The notes below the pieces were generated by a model, which ran no database searches, was not told the origin of the DNA, and saw only the letters and a program-made list of their open reading frames with translations. A stretch of DNA of 11,008 bases, taken from positions 1 to 11,008 of the forward strand of contig JAGAIH010000369.1 of the NCBI GenBank assembly GCA_017626655.1, in the 5' to 3' direction. The position numbers and the translations under genes are program-made. Below, one piece after another: positions 1-7,787 of this stretch (positions are counted from its first letter, which is position 1; every line of letters starts with the position of its first letter). Source of the stretch: Clostridia bacterium. Lineage in GTDB: Bacteria; Bacillota_A; Clostridia; Oscillospirales; CAG-272.

Positions 1-757
1 TATCGCTCCCGTTCAGATGGTAGATCTCGTCGGGGAACTCGCTGTAGAGGACGTAGATCTCATCCAGCACCTTGCCGAGGTTGACACGGTTGTCCCCGAA
101 CATACGCACCGACACGAAGACCTTGGGGACATCCGAGACTCCCTCGGCCTTCATGGCCTTGGCGGTCTCCAGCAGAACGCGGGTGTTCCGCAAAAGCCCC
201 GCATGGTAGCGGTGCATATCCGACCCCTCCTCGTGAGCATCAAGGGTATCGTAGTTGGTCAGGTCACAGAGAATGGCGTTGATGCCGGCCGCCCGCAGCC
301 AGTACAGATGCTGGCGGGCGGTTTCGGGATCGGCCTGATCATAGGTGCCCAGCAGGGGGTTGGCCGAGCGGAAATGGCCGTTTTGGGTGATGATCCCGGG
401 GGTCTCGTCATAGAGGTAATACCAGCCGTTATCGGGACGGGAGTTGGTGGACTGCCCGTTGTCGATATCGTACCATACGATCATGTCCATTCGTCTGCTT
501 GCCTCGCTTCTTTCTTGATCCCCGGAGGGAGTGCCCTCGGTCTCGGGCTCCTCGGTCTGCTCGGGGTCGGGGGTGGTTTGGTCAGCTCCCGCCGTGGGGG
601 CTTCGGTGTCTGTCCCTTGGTGGGACGTATCCTCCGCTGCTTCCGTGGTATCGGAAGGGGTCTGATCGCCTCCCTGACAGCCTATGAGAAAACAAACGGA
701 CAGAACGAGAGACAGACAGATCCCGATAACCGACCATACTCTTCTCTTGTTTTTCAT
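1..757 (-). CDS. Secreted lipoprotein with GH99/GH71-like glycosidase domain (3' end missing)
   Basis: The frame is open from an ATG at 757 to the left edge (252 codons, no stop), so the C-terminus lies outside the window. The N-terminus has basic residues (KNKRR), a hydrophobic stretch and a clear lipobox, LIGC, with lipidation expected at Cys27, so the protein should be anchored on the outer face of the membrane. Residues 28-88 are a low-complexity Thr/Glu/Asp/Pro linker. The folded part starts near residue 90 (IVWYDIDNG) and contains NPLLGTYDQADPETARQHLY (133-152) followed by WLRAAGINAILCDLTNY. This pattern resembles the start of GH99/GH71-like (beta/alpha)8 glycosidases, where a 'PLLG.Y...D......H..W...AGI' segment precedes the second strand. 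The catalytic residues would lie further on and cannot be checked. An AAAGGAGG site directly follows the TAA of the preceding gene, 14 bases upstream, indicating one transcript. The lipoprotein call is firm; the family call is by resemblance only. Confidence 0.72.
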   Translation of the reverse strand, partial: MKNKRRVWSVIGICLSLVLSVCFLIGCQGGDQTPSDTTEAAEDTSHQGTDTEAPTAGADQTTPDPEQTEEPETEGTPSGDQERSEASRRMDMIVWYDIDNGQSTNSRPDNGWYYLYDETPGIITQNGHFRSANPLLGTYDQADPETARQHLYWLRAAGINAILCDLTNYDTLDAHEEGSDMHRYHAGLLRNTRVLLETAKAMKAEGVSDVPKVFVSVRMFGDNRVNLGKVLDEIYVLYSEFPDEIYHLNGSD

Positions 758-771
758 GGTCCTATCCTCCT

Positions 772-2217
772 TTATTGGATCTTTTCGTACATTTTCTGAA
801 TGGCTCTTTCAGCAGAGCGGGTATGCTTCTCGATAAAGGAAGCGTAATTGGCTTGTCCCTGAGCGAAATTCTCCATGCAGTACAGGAGAGTCCCCAACGA
901 ATCCGAGCAGGTCGCAAAGACCTGACCCACATCGTTGCTCTGGGTCTGCCAGATCAGATCCAGCATACGGGCATCCTCGGGAGCCTCTGCGATCTGGGTG
1001 CCCAGCAGGATCTCAAAGAAGGCGGTCTTGACAGGCGCGGAATGGTACGCCAGAAGCTCCAGCACCTCGGCGCTCATGTCGGCGTTCTCAACGGTGGAAG
1101 GAATACCCAAAAATCCGTTCCAGCTCAGCATACGGTACTGCTCCTGGTTTGCGTCATACAGCGGGTAGGGCAGGATACCAAAGGGGACGTCGTACTCCAG
1201 ATAGCTCTTGAGGGAGCTGCTGGGAGACATGACAAAGAGCGCACGACCGTCGGTAATGCTCATGGAATCGGTGGCGCCCACGATCCACATGAAGGAGTAC
1301 TCGGCCTGATACAATGCTCTCATTTTTTCGGCCAGGGCAATGGTTTTTTCCTTTTGCTCTGCCGCGAGGGATACGTAGGGGATCCCGTTTTCGTCCTCTC
1401 GGATGAGATCGATGTCACTTCCGATCATGAAGCTGATCATGGGAAGCTGGCAGAAGCCGGCGAAGCCATAGGTATCCGCGCTCGTCCACTTACCGTCGCC
1501 GTTATCCTCGCTGACGACGGAAGCCAGGCTGATCATCTTATCCAGCGTCCAGTTTTTGTTGTCCACAAGCCCGTAGAGATCCTCCATTTGATAGGTCTTG
1601 TGGAGCTCCTTGTTGAAGGTAATGAGCCAGGTGTTTGCCAGGCTGTAGTCACTGTAGCCCAAAAACATCTTATCCTTGATGGACAGCTGCTCCATGAGCT
1701 GACCGTTCCAGTAGGGAGCGTCGATGTTCATGGCAGGCTGCTCCGAAAGATCCAGGAGCATACCCTCGGTGATCATGGCATCCACGTAGATGTAGGGGTG
1801 GGTCATGACCATCTGGTAGCTGTCATCTCCCGACTGCATGGAGGCGCGGAGGTTGTTGACCAGATTGATATCAGGCGCGTTGATGAGGTGGAAGTCCACA
1901 CCCAAATGCTCGCTGACGGCAACGTTTCTCTCAACGGCGGCATCCTGCAGGACAGCACCCGCCATATTCTCCTCGGGGAAATAGTTATTGGGATCGTAGA
2001 TCCCGTCGCAGTACATGATATTGAAATCGCAGTCATAGTTCTTCTTTTCAATATCGGGCGCGGGGATTTCGGTCTCGGCCTCGGTCTGCTCCACGGTGGA
2101 GCTATCCCCCGCAGCAGTGGTCTCCTCGGAGGGAGGCTCAACGCCGCAGGATACGGCTCCCAGCAAAAGAACAGCAGACAAAAGGATCATCAGGATACGA
2201 AGCACGGTTTGTTTCAT
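772..2217 (-). CDS. Sugar ABC transporter solute-binding lipoprotein (family 1), second paralog
   Basis: A 481-residue extracellular solute-binding protein expected to capture a sugar or oligosaccharide and deliver it to an ABC permease. The signal peptide ends in a lipobox (GAVSC, lipid-modified Cys24), followed by an acidic Glu/Thr-rich linker to about residue 55. The mature domain shares a series of motifs in the same order with the gene immediately upstream: an AAVERN segment, NKNWTLDKM followed by DNGDGKW and DTYGFAG, then FGILPYPLYDANQEQY, then LLGTQ near the C-terminus. The two are therefore diverged tandem duplicates. The length is typical of clostridial family-1 binding proteins. An AAGGAG six bases before the ATG fixes the start, and the gap to the upstream gene is only 11 bases. 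No permease or ATPase gene is in the window; those parts may lie outside it or be shared. The ligand cannot be read from the sequence. Confidence 0.88.
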   Translation of the reverse strand: MKQTVLRILMILLSAVLLLGAVSCGVEPPSEETTAAGDSSTVEQTEAETEIPAPDIEKKNYDCDFNIMYCDGIYDPNNYFPEENMAGAVLQDAAVERNVAVSEHLGVDFHLINAPDINLVNNLRASMQSGDDSYQMVMTHPYIYVDAMITEGMLLDLSEQPAMNIDAPYWNGQLMEQLSIKDKMFLGYSDYSLANTWLITFNKELHKTYQMEDLYGLVDNKNWTLDKMISLASVVSEDNGDGKWTSADTYGFAGFCQLPMISFMIGSDIDLIREDENGIPYVSLAAEQKEKTIALAEKMRALYQAEYSFMWIVGATDSMSITDGRALFVMSPSSSLKSYLEYDVPFGILPYPLYDANQEQYRMLSWNGFLGIPSTVENADMSAEVLELLAYHSAPVKTAFFEILLGTQIAEAPEDARMLDLIWQTQSNDVGQVFATCSDSLGTLLYCMENFAQGQANYASFIEKHTRSAERAIQKMYEKIQ

Positions 2218-2228
2218 GGTTATCTCCT

Positions 2229-3713
2229 TTACTTTTCAGCGTTCAGCTTTTTCATGATCTGCCCCAGATTCCTCTCAAAGCTCCGGGCAGTCTTCTCATA
2301 GGAGGACACGAAGTTCTTCTGATTGTTGTTGACACAGTTGTAGAACAGATCCGCCAGATTGAAGGTGCGGTAGTACTGGGACATATCGTAGGTTCGGTTG
2401 GCGAAGATATCCGAAAGGATCTCGGCGGATTCGGGATCGCGAACGTTACGACTGCCCAAGAGGGTATCGTAGTAGGCAGGGGTGACATGCTGGTAGGACA
2501 GGATCACGTAGATCTCCACGATCTTCTCCAGCATTTCCGTGTCCTCAAAGCTCACAGGCAGGCACAGGGTAGAGCCGATGCTGTGAGCCCAGGTGTGGTA
2601 GTTCTCTTGGTTGGCATCATACTTGGGCACGGGCACGATACCGAAATCCGTCTCCATGGTGGAGGCGATGGAGCGGAGGTAGTAGGCGTTCTCCGAGAAG
2701 AACATGGCCTGCTCACCAATGAAAAGCGTGGCTGCGTTGTTGAACTCGGTGGGGCTTCCCATGTAGATGGCATGCTCGTCGTAGATCATGGTCAGCATTC
2801 TTTCCAGCACGTTGGTGGCCTTTTCCAGTCCTGCCTTGTCCAGTGCCAGACTGATCTCGCCCGTGGCGGGCTGGGTCTTGATGTACTGAAGCCCCGCACC
2901 GTAGAACACGGTATTGCCGATGACGTGGGAGGCGGCGAAGCCGTAGGTGTCCTCCAGCCCCCATTTTCCGTCTCCGTTCTCGGCGGAGACCGACTGGATG
3001 ATGCTCTGGAAATAATCCAGCGTCCAGTCCCCGTTCTGCACGGTCTGATAAGGATTCGCCACCTTGTATTCCTCGATCATGGCTTTATTGAAGGCCAGCA
3101 CGTAGGTCATATCGTCGTCCACCAGATTGTGCGCGCCGTTCATGAACATGACGTGTCCGTCCAGATTAAAGCCGAGAGTTCCCTGATCCCACCAGGGATG
3201 GTCGTAATCAATAGCCAGATCCAGATAATTGTGCAAAAGTCCCGCAACGGCACACTCGGCGGCAGATCCCATGCCGATATTGGCGAACTGGTAGGTTTTC
3301 GTTCCGCCCGCTATATCGTTGGTCAGAGTAGCTTGCAGCTGACCGTGGTGCTTGGGAATCTGAACGAAGGTCAGCTTGCACATCTCCTCAAACTTGGTAT
3401 TGCGCTCAAAGACCGCTTCATTGATGACACCGCTGCCTACGGCATCCGACATATTGGCCATACCGATGACCTCTTCGTCGTAGGCCCAGCCGGTCTCATC
3501 GGCGTAGAGGACGGTGAACTCGCCTCCGCCATAGTCCACGCCGCCGACGCTGTCCAAGGCCTCCGCGGCCTCGTCTACCGTCTCGGTCTCTCCGACGGTA
3601 TTGCTTTCGCTTGCGGTGGTTTCGGTCTCATTCGGATCCTGCGCGCAGCCGACGGCACCAAGCAGCAGCAGCGCGGCAAGGCACAGGGCTATCATACGAT
3701 GGAATGCTTGCAT
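2229..3713 (-). CDS. Sugar ABC transporter solute-binding lipoprotein (family 1), first paralog
   Basis: A 494-residue extracellular solute-binding lipoprotein. The start is placed at the ATG at 3713 (MQAFHRMIALCL), because AAGGAG sits 11 bases upstream and the hydrophobic signal begins directly after it. In-frame starts further upstream (the ATG at about 3746 and the open frame to 3938) would run into the preceding gene and swallow the ribosome site. The lipobox is GAVGC with lipid-modified Cys23, then an acidic Thr/Glu linker to about residue 54. Shared landmarks with the downstream paralog are AVFERN, NGDWTLDYF, ENGDGKW followed by DTYGFAAS, FGIVPVPKYDANQENY and LLGSR. Its position between a cytoplasmic glycosidase and a second binding protein suggests uptake of the fragments that the glycosidase degrades, possibly with a ligand range different from that of its paralog. 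The family is clear; the ligand is unknown. Confidence 0.88.
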   Translation of the reverse strand: MQAFHRMIALCLAALLLLGAVGCAQDPNETETTASESNTVGETETVDEAAEALDSVGGVDYGGGEFTVLYADETGWAYDEEVIGMANMSDAVGSGVINEAVFERNTKFEEMCKLTFVQIPKHHGQLQATLTNDIAGGTKTYQFANIGMGSAAECAVAGLLHNYLDLAIDYDHPWWDQGTLGFNLDGHVMFMNGAHNLVDDDMTYVLAFNKAMIEEYKVANPYQTVQNGDWTLDYFQSIIQSVSAENGDGKWGLEDTYGFAASHVIGNTVFYGAGLQYIKTQPATGEISLALDKAGLEKATNVLERMLTMIYDEHAIYMGSPTEFNNAATLFIGEQAMFFSENAYYLRSIASTMETDFGIVPVPKYDANQENYHTWAHSIGSTLCLPVSFEDTEMLEKIVEIYVILSYQHVTPAYYDTLLGSRNVRDPESAEILSDIFANRTYDMSQYYRTFNLADLFYNCVNNNQKNFVSSYEKTARSFERNLGQIMKKLNAEK

Positions 3714-3724
3714 AATTTCATACA

Positions 3725-3730
3725 CTCCTT
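3725..3730 (-). promoter_or_regulatory. Ribosome binding site setting the start of the first binding protein
   Basis: AAGGAG on the minus strand, 11 bases before the ATG at 3713. It lies inside the longer alternative frame, which argues against the upstream starts. The spacing is a little long, so this choice is likely rather than certain. Confidence 0.65.
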
Positions 3731-3738
3731 TTCGAAAA

Positions 3739-6700
3739 TCATTCATAGGCGATCCCGAACACGCCACCCGCCGCATCCATGGCACGGGCGATGAGGCGCA
3801 GGGTCTCGATGTGTTGAGGCTTACCCAGATCCAGCTCCAAAAGATTGAATACTGCGTTCCCACTCTCCACGGCGAGGTTGCGACACCAGAGGTCTCTGGA
3901 TGGATACAGGGGGGCGAGGGTGTCGGCGTAATCTCCATTCACTACGGGCGGGAGAACCGAAGGACGGGCAAAGCCCTCCTGATAGGTGGAGAATCCCGCT
4001 ACCACGGTATTGCCGAAGCCGTAATCCAGCTCACCGGGGAGGGTGAGAGGATAGGTATAGAGAGGCTTCATGTAGGCATCGTCCTTGCGGCACTCCACCT
4101 CCAGATCAAAGAGGTGGGTACAGATCTCGTGGCTGGCGGCGAAGGGGCAGAAAAGGACGAAGAGCTTGCGGGCGTCCAGGTTCAAGGGGATTTCCGTGAC
4201 ACGGTGGTCATGGATGTCCACAGGAACAAAGCTTCCGTTCAGCGGGAAGGTCAGACTCCCCACCGTGACCGACTCAGCCACACCTTGGAGGAAGGCATCG
4301 GGGTTGATGACGATACAACCGTGGTGAGGCGGGTAGGCCATATCCCGCCATGCGGCATAGGGAACAGAGAGCGCGGGATCGGTCTGGATCAAGGCGACCT
4401 TTCCCGTAGCGGGAGCGTCAAAGGTGCTCTCCCCGCTGTAGGCATCCCCCGCCAGCAGATGGGCGCGGTTTTTGCCCGTTACGGGAGTCCCCGCGAAGGG
4501 GAAATCCACCGTCACCGTTCCGTAGGGAAGGCAGACAAGGCGGGAAGCGGCCACCAGCCCGCCGCTTGCAAGGCAGGCGGGGGTGTCGATGGACACGGCG
4601 GTATTGTTTTGGTAGGTGACCTTCACGGCGGCGGCATCGGGATCGTAGACGGCGGTGATGCGCTGACGGGGCAGGACCGTGACGGTGCAGGGGCAGGTCA
4701 TCTCTATACCCTGACACTTCACCCGCACCGAGAAGGTATGGCGGGCGAAATTAACCAGACCGAAGTCACCGTAGGGTAGATACTCGTCCAGCAGGTCGGG
4801 ACGGAGCTTGCCGCGCCCGTCGAAGATACCGCAGGGATCCTCGATCCCCAGCAGCTCACCACCTGTCACCTGTACGGGAACATACTCCCCGCAGGCGGCG
4901 GTCTTGGGATGCTCCACCGTGACGTTCAAAGTGTCGTAGGTGACCATGACGGTCAGCTCATCCGCAAGGCCAAGCTCGGCGGTCAGCTCGCAGAAGCCGC
5001 ACTTGTAGGCGATCCCCACGGGGACGGGAGTTCCGTTGACCGTGACTGCGGGGTTGACCGCGTGGGGGATACGCCACAGGAGCCGCTTGTTCAAACCGTC
5101 GGGGGAGGTGATGGCCAGGGTATGGGTCTCGGTGCCCCCCTGCTTTTCGCCGCGGGTGTAGGTCATGGACAGGTCGGGAAGACGAAGCTCGGCGGTGGGC
5201 CAGTCCTTCGGGAAGCAGGGAGAGACGGTAGTCACGCCTTGGATGCGGTCGCGGGTCACGCCGAAGACCGACTCGATCATTTCCTGTGCGTACACACCCG
5301 CCGAGGGGGAGAAGTAGGCGAAGCGCTTCTCGTTGGCGGTCTCGGGGAAGGCACCCCGCTGGAAGGGGCCGCACACGCGGTCGGCCACAAACTTTAAGGG
5401 GCGGTAGGCCTCCTCGGTCAAGCCCAGCTTGGCATAGGCGGAGGTGGCGAAGGGCTGCATATCCGAGCCCGCCTGCATGCCCCAGGTGGGGACGCCCCAG
5501 TAGGCATGGTCACCGAAGTGATTGGACTGGTAGATCTCCCCCTCAGGGCCACTCATGCGGTGGAGGAGGTGATCCGCCGAAGACATACCGTCGAAGCTAT
5601 CCACCTGGCCGTAGATGATGGGGTAGCAGATGCCGTGGTAGGTGGTGTCCAGACGGGTCTGACCGTGATCGTCCACGAACCAAGCCATGCGGCCGAGATC
5701 CCGTTTCCAGACGGTATCCTTGACCTGCTTCCACATATAGGCGGAGGCCAGAGCGTAGCGGGTGGCCTTCTCTTCGTTGCCGAGGTAACCGTAAAACTCT
5801 GACAGGAGCTTGAGCATCTGCGCGCCCTCCGAGCCTGTAGCCGCGCCACGGCCGGGGGTGGACTCCATGTCCTCCTGGTTGCCGATCTGGGAGTGCCAGG
5901 ACAGAACACCCGTGCCTGTGGCATCGTACTCACGGAGGGTCTGGGAAAGGATCTTCTCCATGACGGGCTCTACCGTCAGAGCGAAGTCGCGGTCATCCGT
6001 CATGCGGAGGTAGTGAAGCACCTCGCGGAAGAAGAAGTGGTTGTTCCCGCCCCAGTCACGCCGTCCCACGTGATTGACGCACATATCGGGGATAGCACCC
6101 GACTCGAACAGGTATTCCATCTGGGTCAGCAGGGTACGGCGGGCACGGTCGGGGTTGCCGCACCACTCCTCGGCGGCGGTCTGCTCCATGTGCCACATGG
6201 TGGGCCAATGCTGGATAGACTCAATCCAGCCCAGAGGGTAGAGCCACGCGTACTCCAGATTGAGGTAGGCGTGGGTAAAGGCCTCGTTCAGATTCTCGTC
6301 GGGGGTCTTGATATAGAGATCCTCGAACTTCTCGCGGTAGAAGCTCTTGATCTGATCCAGCTCGGCGGCAGGGTCAAGGGAAGCCAGCTTCACGGCCTCC
6401 TCCCCATCATTGGAGAAGCCCAGCATGATCCACGCCTCGCTCTTGGGGGTATAGCCCTCCGCGAAGGAGCCGCCCTTCTCCCCTTCAAGGGTGGTGAAGG
6501 TCATATTTCCCTTTACGCAGGTCACCACACGACTTCCCTCGTTGCATCCCTCACGGCGGATGATGACGGCCGCGCCGTCCTCGGCGAGGGTGGCGGAGCC
6601 GTTTTCGCAGTCGATGTGCTGACCCCGCATATGCTCGTTGGGGGAGAAGTGCATGAAGGCCAGCCCGCCGTTTCCAAAGCGGAGGAAGATGCCGGGGGTC

Positions 6701-7068
6701 TCGCTGACGATATGGAGCACGGCACCGCCCCGCAGGCGATCCTCCTCGGGGAGGCGAATGGGGTACAGCTCGCAGGTAACGGTGTGACCGTCCATGACCG
6801 CGCGGCTGAAGAGTCCGCCGGGCACGTTGTCGGCGGTGGTGGACTCGTCGCAGGACTCATAGGTCAGAAGCTTGCGATCTTCTCCAACACCCACCACCAT
6901 CTTACAGAGCAGAACGTGGTGAGCTCCCTGATGGTGCTCGTCATCGTAGGTCATGAGCGCCATGTTGGGGTAGGCCTGCCGCATGAAGACCATGCTGTAG
7001 CCATTGGCGGACGCGCGCTCGTCCTGTAGATCCAGACCGACGTTCAGCTCGGATTCAGGTCCTCTCAT
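3739..7068 (-). CDS. Large cytoplasmic six-hairpin [(alpha/alpha)6] glycoside hydrolase-like protein
   Basis: A 1109-residue protein with no signal peptide or membrane segment, so probably cytoplasmic. Residues 1-245 look like a beta-rich N-terminal domain. Residues about 250-605 resemble the (alpha/alpha)6 barrel of six-hairpin glycosidases: aromatic-rich helices with WHMEQTAAEEW (about 292-302), a 'GAIPDM' turn, WHSQIGNQEDME (about 391-402), TPGRGAATGSEG (about 404-415) and HAYWGVPTW (about 521-529) followed by a helix with LGLTEEAYRPL. A beta-domain follows at about 612-715 (CFPKDW, then LPDLSMTYTRG), as in GH65/78/94/95-type enzymes, then a second beta-rich region. The last 110 residues include a discoidin/CBM32-like stretch (VVNGDYADTL, LELDLGKPQHIETLRL). 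I cannot name the GH family or the catalytic acids; Glu and Asp in the WHMEQ, GNQEDME and GSEG motifs are candidates. The start is set by AAGGAGG eight bases upstream; an in-frame start 16 codons earlier would overlap araD. Likely role: hydrolysis of imported oligosaccharides. Confidence 0.75.
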   Translation of the reverse strand: MRGPESELNVGLDLQDERASANGYSMVFMRQAYPNMALMTYDDEHHQGAHHVLLCKMVVGVGEDRKLLTYESCDESTTADNVPGGLFSRAVMDGHTVTCELYPIRLPEEDRLRGGAVLHIVSETPGIFLRFGNGGLAFMHFSPNEHMRGQHIDCENGSATLAEDGAAVIIRREGCNEGSRVVTCVKGNMTFTTLEGEKGGSFAEGYTPKSEAWIMLGFSNDGEEAVKLASLDPAAELDQIKSFYREKFEDLYIKTPDENLNEAFTHAYLNLEYAWLYPLGWIESIQHWPTMWHMEQTAAEEWCGNPDRARRTLLTQMEYLFESGAIPDMCVNHVGRRDWGGNNHFFFREVLHYLRMTDDRDFALTVEPVMEKILSQTLREYDATGTGVLSWHSQIGNQEDMESTPGRGAATGSEGAQMLKLLSEFYGYLGNEEKATRYALASAYMWKQVKDTVWKRDLGRMAWFVDDHGQTRLDTTYHGICYPIIYGQVDSFDGMSSADHLLHRMSGPEGEIYQSNHFGDHAYWGVPTWGMQAGSDMQPFATSAYAKLGLTEEAYRPLKFVADRVCGPFQRGAFPETANEKRFAYFSPSAGVYAQEMIESVFGVTRDRIQGVTTVSPCFPKDWPTAELRLPDLSMTYTRGEKQGGTETHTLAITSPDGLNKRLLWRIPHAVNPAVTVNGTPVPVGIAYKCGFCELTAELGLADELTVMVTYDTLNVTVEHPKTAACGEYVPVQVTGGELLGIEDPCGIFDGRGKLRPDLLDEYLPYGDFGLVNFARHTFSVRVKCQGIEMTCPCTVTVLPRQRITAVYDPDAAAVKVTYQNNTAVSIDTPACLASGGLVAASRLVCLPYGTVTVDFPFAGTPVTGKNRAHLLAGDAYSGESTFDAPATGKVALIQTDPALSVPYAAWRDMAYPPHHGCIVINPDAFLQGVAESVTVGSLTFPLNGSFVPVDIHDHRVTEIPLNLDARKLFVLFCPFAASHEICTHLFDLEVECRKDDAYMKPLYTYPLTLPGELDYGFGNTVVAGFSTYQEGFARPSVLPPVVNGDYADTLAPLYPSRDLWCRNLAVESGNAVFNLLELDLGKPQHIETLRLIARAMDAAGGVFGIAYE

Positions 7069-7076
7069 AGGTTGTT

Positions 7077-7083
7077 CCTCCTT
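7077..7083 (-). promoter_or_regulatory. Ribosome binding site setting the start of the six-hairpin enzyme
   Basis: AAGGAGG on the minus strand, eight bases before the ATG at 7068. It overlaps the TAA stop of the araD-type gene, so termination and re-initiation occur within about 15 bases. It rules out the 16-codon N-terminal extension to 7116. Confidence 0.85.
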
Positions 7084-7783
7084 ACTTTTTCTGCCCGTAA
7101 TAGGCGTTGGCACCATGCTTGCGCTCGAAGTGCTTCTTCAGAAGCTCGGCTTGCATGGAGGGCATGGACGGAGCCGTGCGGATCTGCTCCGCGTTGTAGG
7201 CCATCTGAGCCACGATCTCCAGTACCGCCGAGTTATGTACCGATCCCATGGGATCCTTGCCCCAGGTAAAGGGGCCGTGGGAATACACCAGCACGGCGGG
7301 CATATCCATCGCGTCCCGACTTGCAAAGGTCTCGGTGATCACCAGCCCCGTGTTCTTCTCATACGCCCCCGCGATCTCCTCGGGAGTCATGGGGCGGGTG
7401 CAGGGAATGGCGCCGTTGAAGTAGTCCCCGTGGGTGGTGCCGTAAGCGGGGATGTCCCGTCCCGCCTGCGCCCACGAGGTGGCCCAGGGCGAATGGGTAT
7501 GGGTGATACCGCCCACGGAGGGGAATGCCTTGTACAGCTCCAGATGGGTCGCCAGATCCGAGGAAGGGTTCAGGTCTCCCTCCACCACGCGGCCCTCCAG
7601 ATCGGTGATGACCATGCTTTCGGGGGTGAGCAGATCGTACTCCACGCCCGAGGGCTTGATGCAGACAAGTCCCCGCTCGCGGTCAATGCCGCTGACGTTG
7701 CCCCACGTGAAGGTCACAAGCCCCAGCTCGGGGAGCAGCTTGTTGGCCTTCCAGACCTCTTTTCTCAATGCTTCCAGCATCAT
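7082..7783 (-). CDS. araD: L-ribulose-5-phosphate 4-epimerase (AraD/UlaF/SgbE type)
   Basis: Converts L-ribulose 5-phosphate to D-xylulose 5-phosphate (EC 5.1.3.4), the last step before the pentose phosphate pathway; a class II aldolase-fold zinc enzyme of the cytoplasm. The 233-residue length matches E. coli AraD (231), and similarity as recalled is strong throughout: [17 protein letters not shown] (22-38), IKPSGVEYD (42-50), [38 protein letters not shown] and a C-terminal AYYGQ. Expected zinc ligands are present as His95, His97 and His169, and the catalytic residues as Asp76, Asp120 and Tyr229. Two adjacent ATGs (7783 and 7780) could both serve as start; GGGAGGATGAGG upstream overlaps the end of the kinase gene, leaving a gap of four bases. 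In this context it takes the product of the UlaE-type epimerase. Sequence alone does not separate araD from ulaF or sgbE; the neighbours favour the L-xylulose branch over L-arabinose. Confidence 0.95.
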   Translation of the reverse strand: MMLEALRKEVWKANKLLPELGLVTFTWGNVSGIDRERGLVCIKPSGVEYDLLTPESMVITDLEGRVVEGDLNPSSDLATHLELYKAFPSVGGITHTHSPWATSWAQAGRDIPAYGTTHGDYFNGAIPCTRPMTPEEIAGAYEKNTGLVITETFASRDAMDMPAVLVYSHGPFTWGKDPMGSVHNSAVLEIVAQMAYNAEQIRTAPSMPSMQAELLKKHFERKHGANAYYGQKK

Positions 7784-7787
7784 ATCC

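Noticed and set aside
17..799. 260-codon open frame on the plus strand
   Set aside because: The minus-strand frame over the same bases has a lipobox, linker, ribosome site and glycosidase-like domain; the plus frame has none of these.
775..2301. 508-codon open frame on the plus strand
   Set aside because: It is antisense to a binding protein with a clear signal peptide, ribosome site and family motifs. The translation has no recognisable domain and has the His/Gly/Val-rich look of a reverse-complement shadow in GC-rich DNA.
2487..3794. 435-codon open frame on the plus strand
   Set aside because: Antisense shadow of the first binding protein; no ribosome site or family resemblance.
3714..3938. 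N-terminal extension of the first binding protein
   Set aside because: It would overlap the end of the upstream enzyme, place the ribosome site inside the gene and bury the signal peptide behind about 75 unrelated residues.
5893..7029. 378-codon open frame on the plus strand
   Set aside because: Antisense to the large six-hairpin enzyme, with shadow-type composition and no domain.
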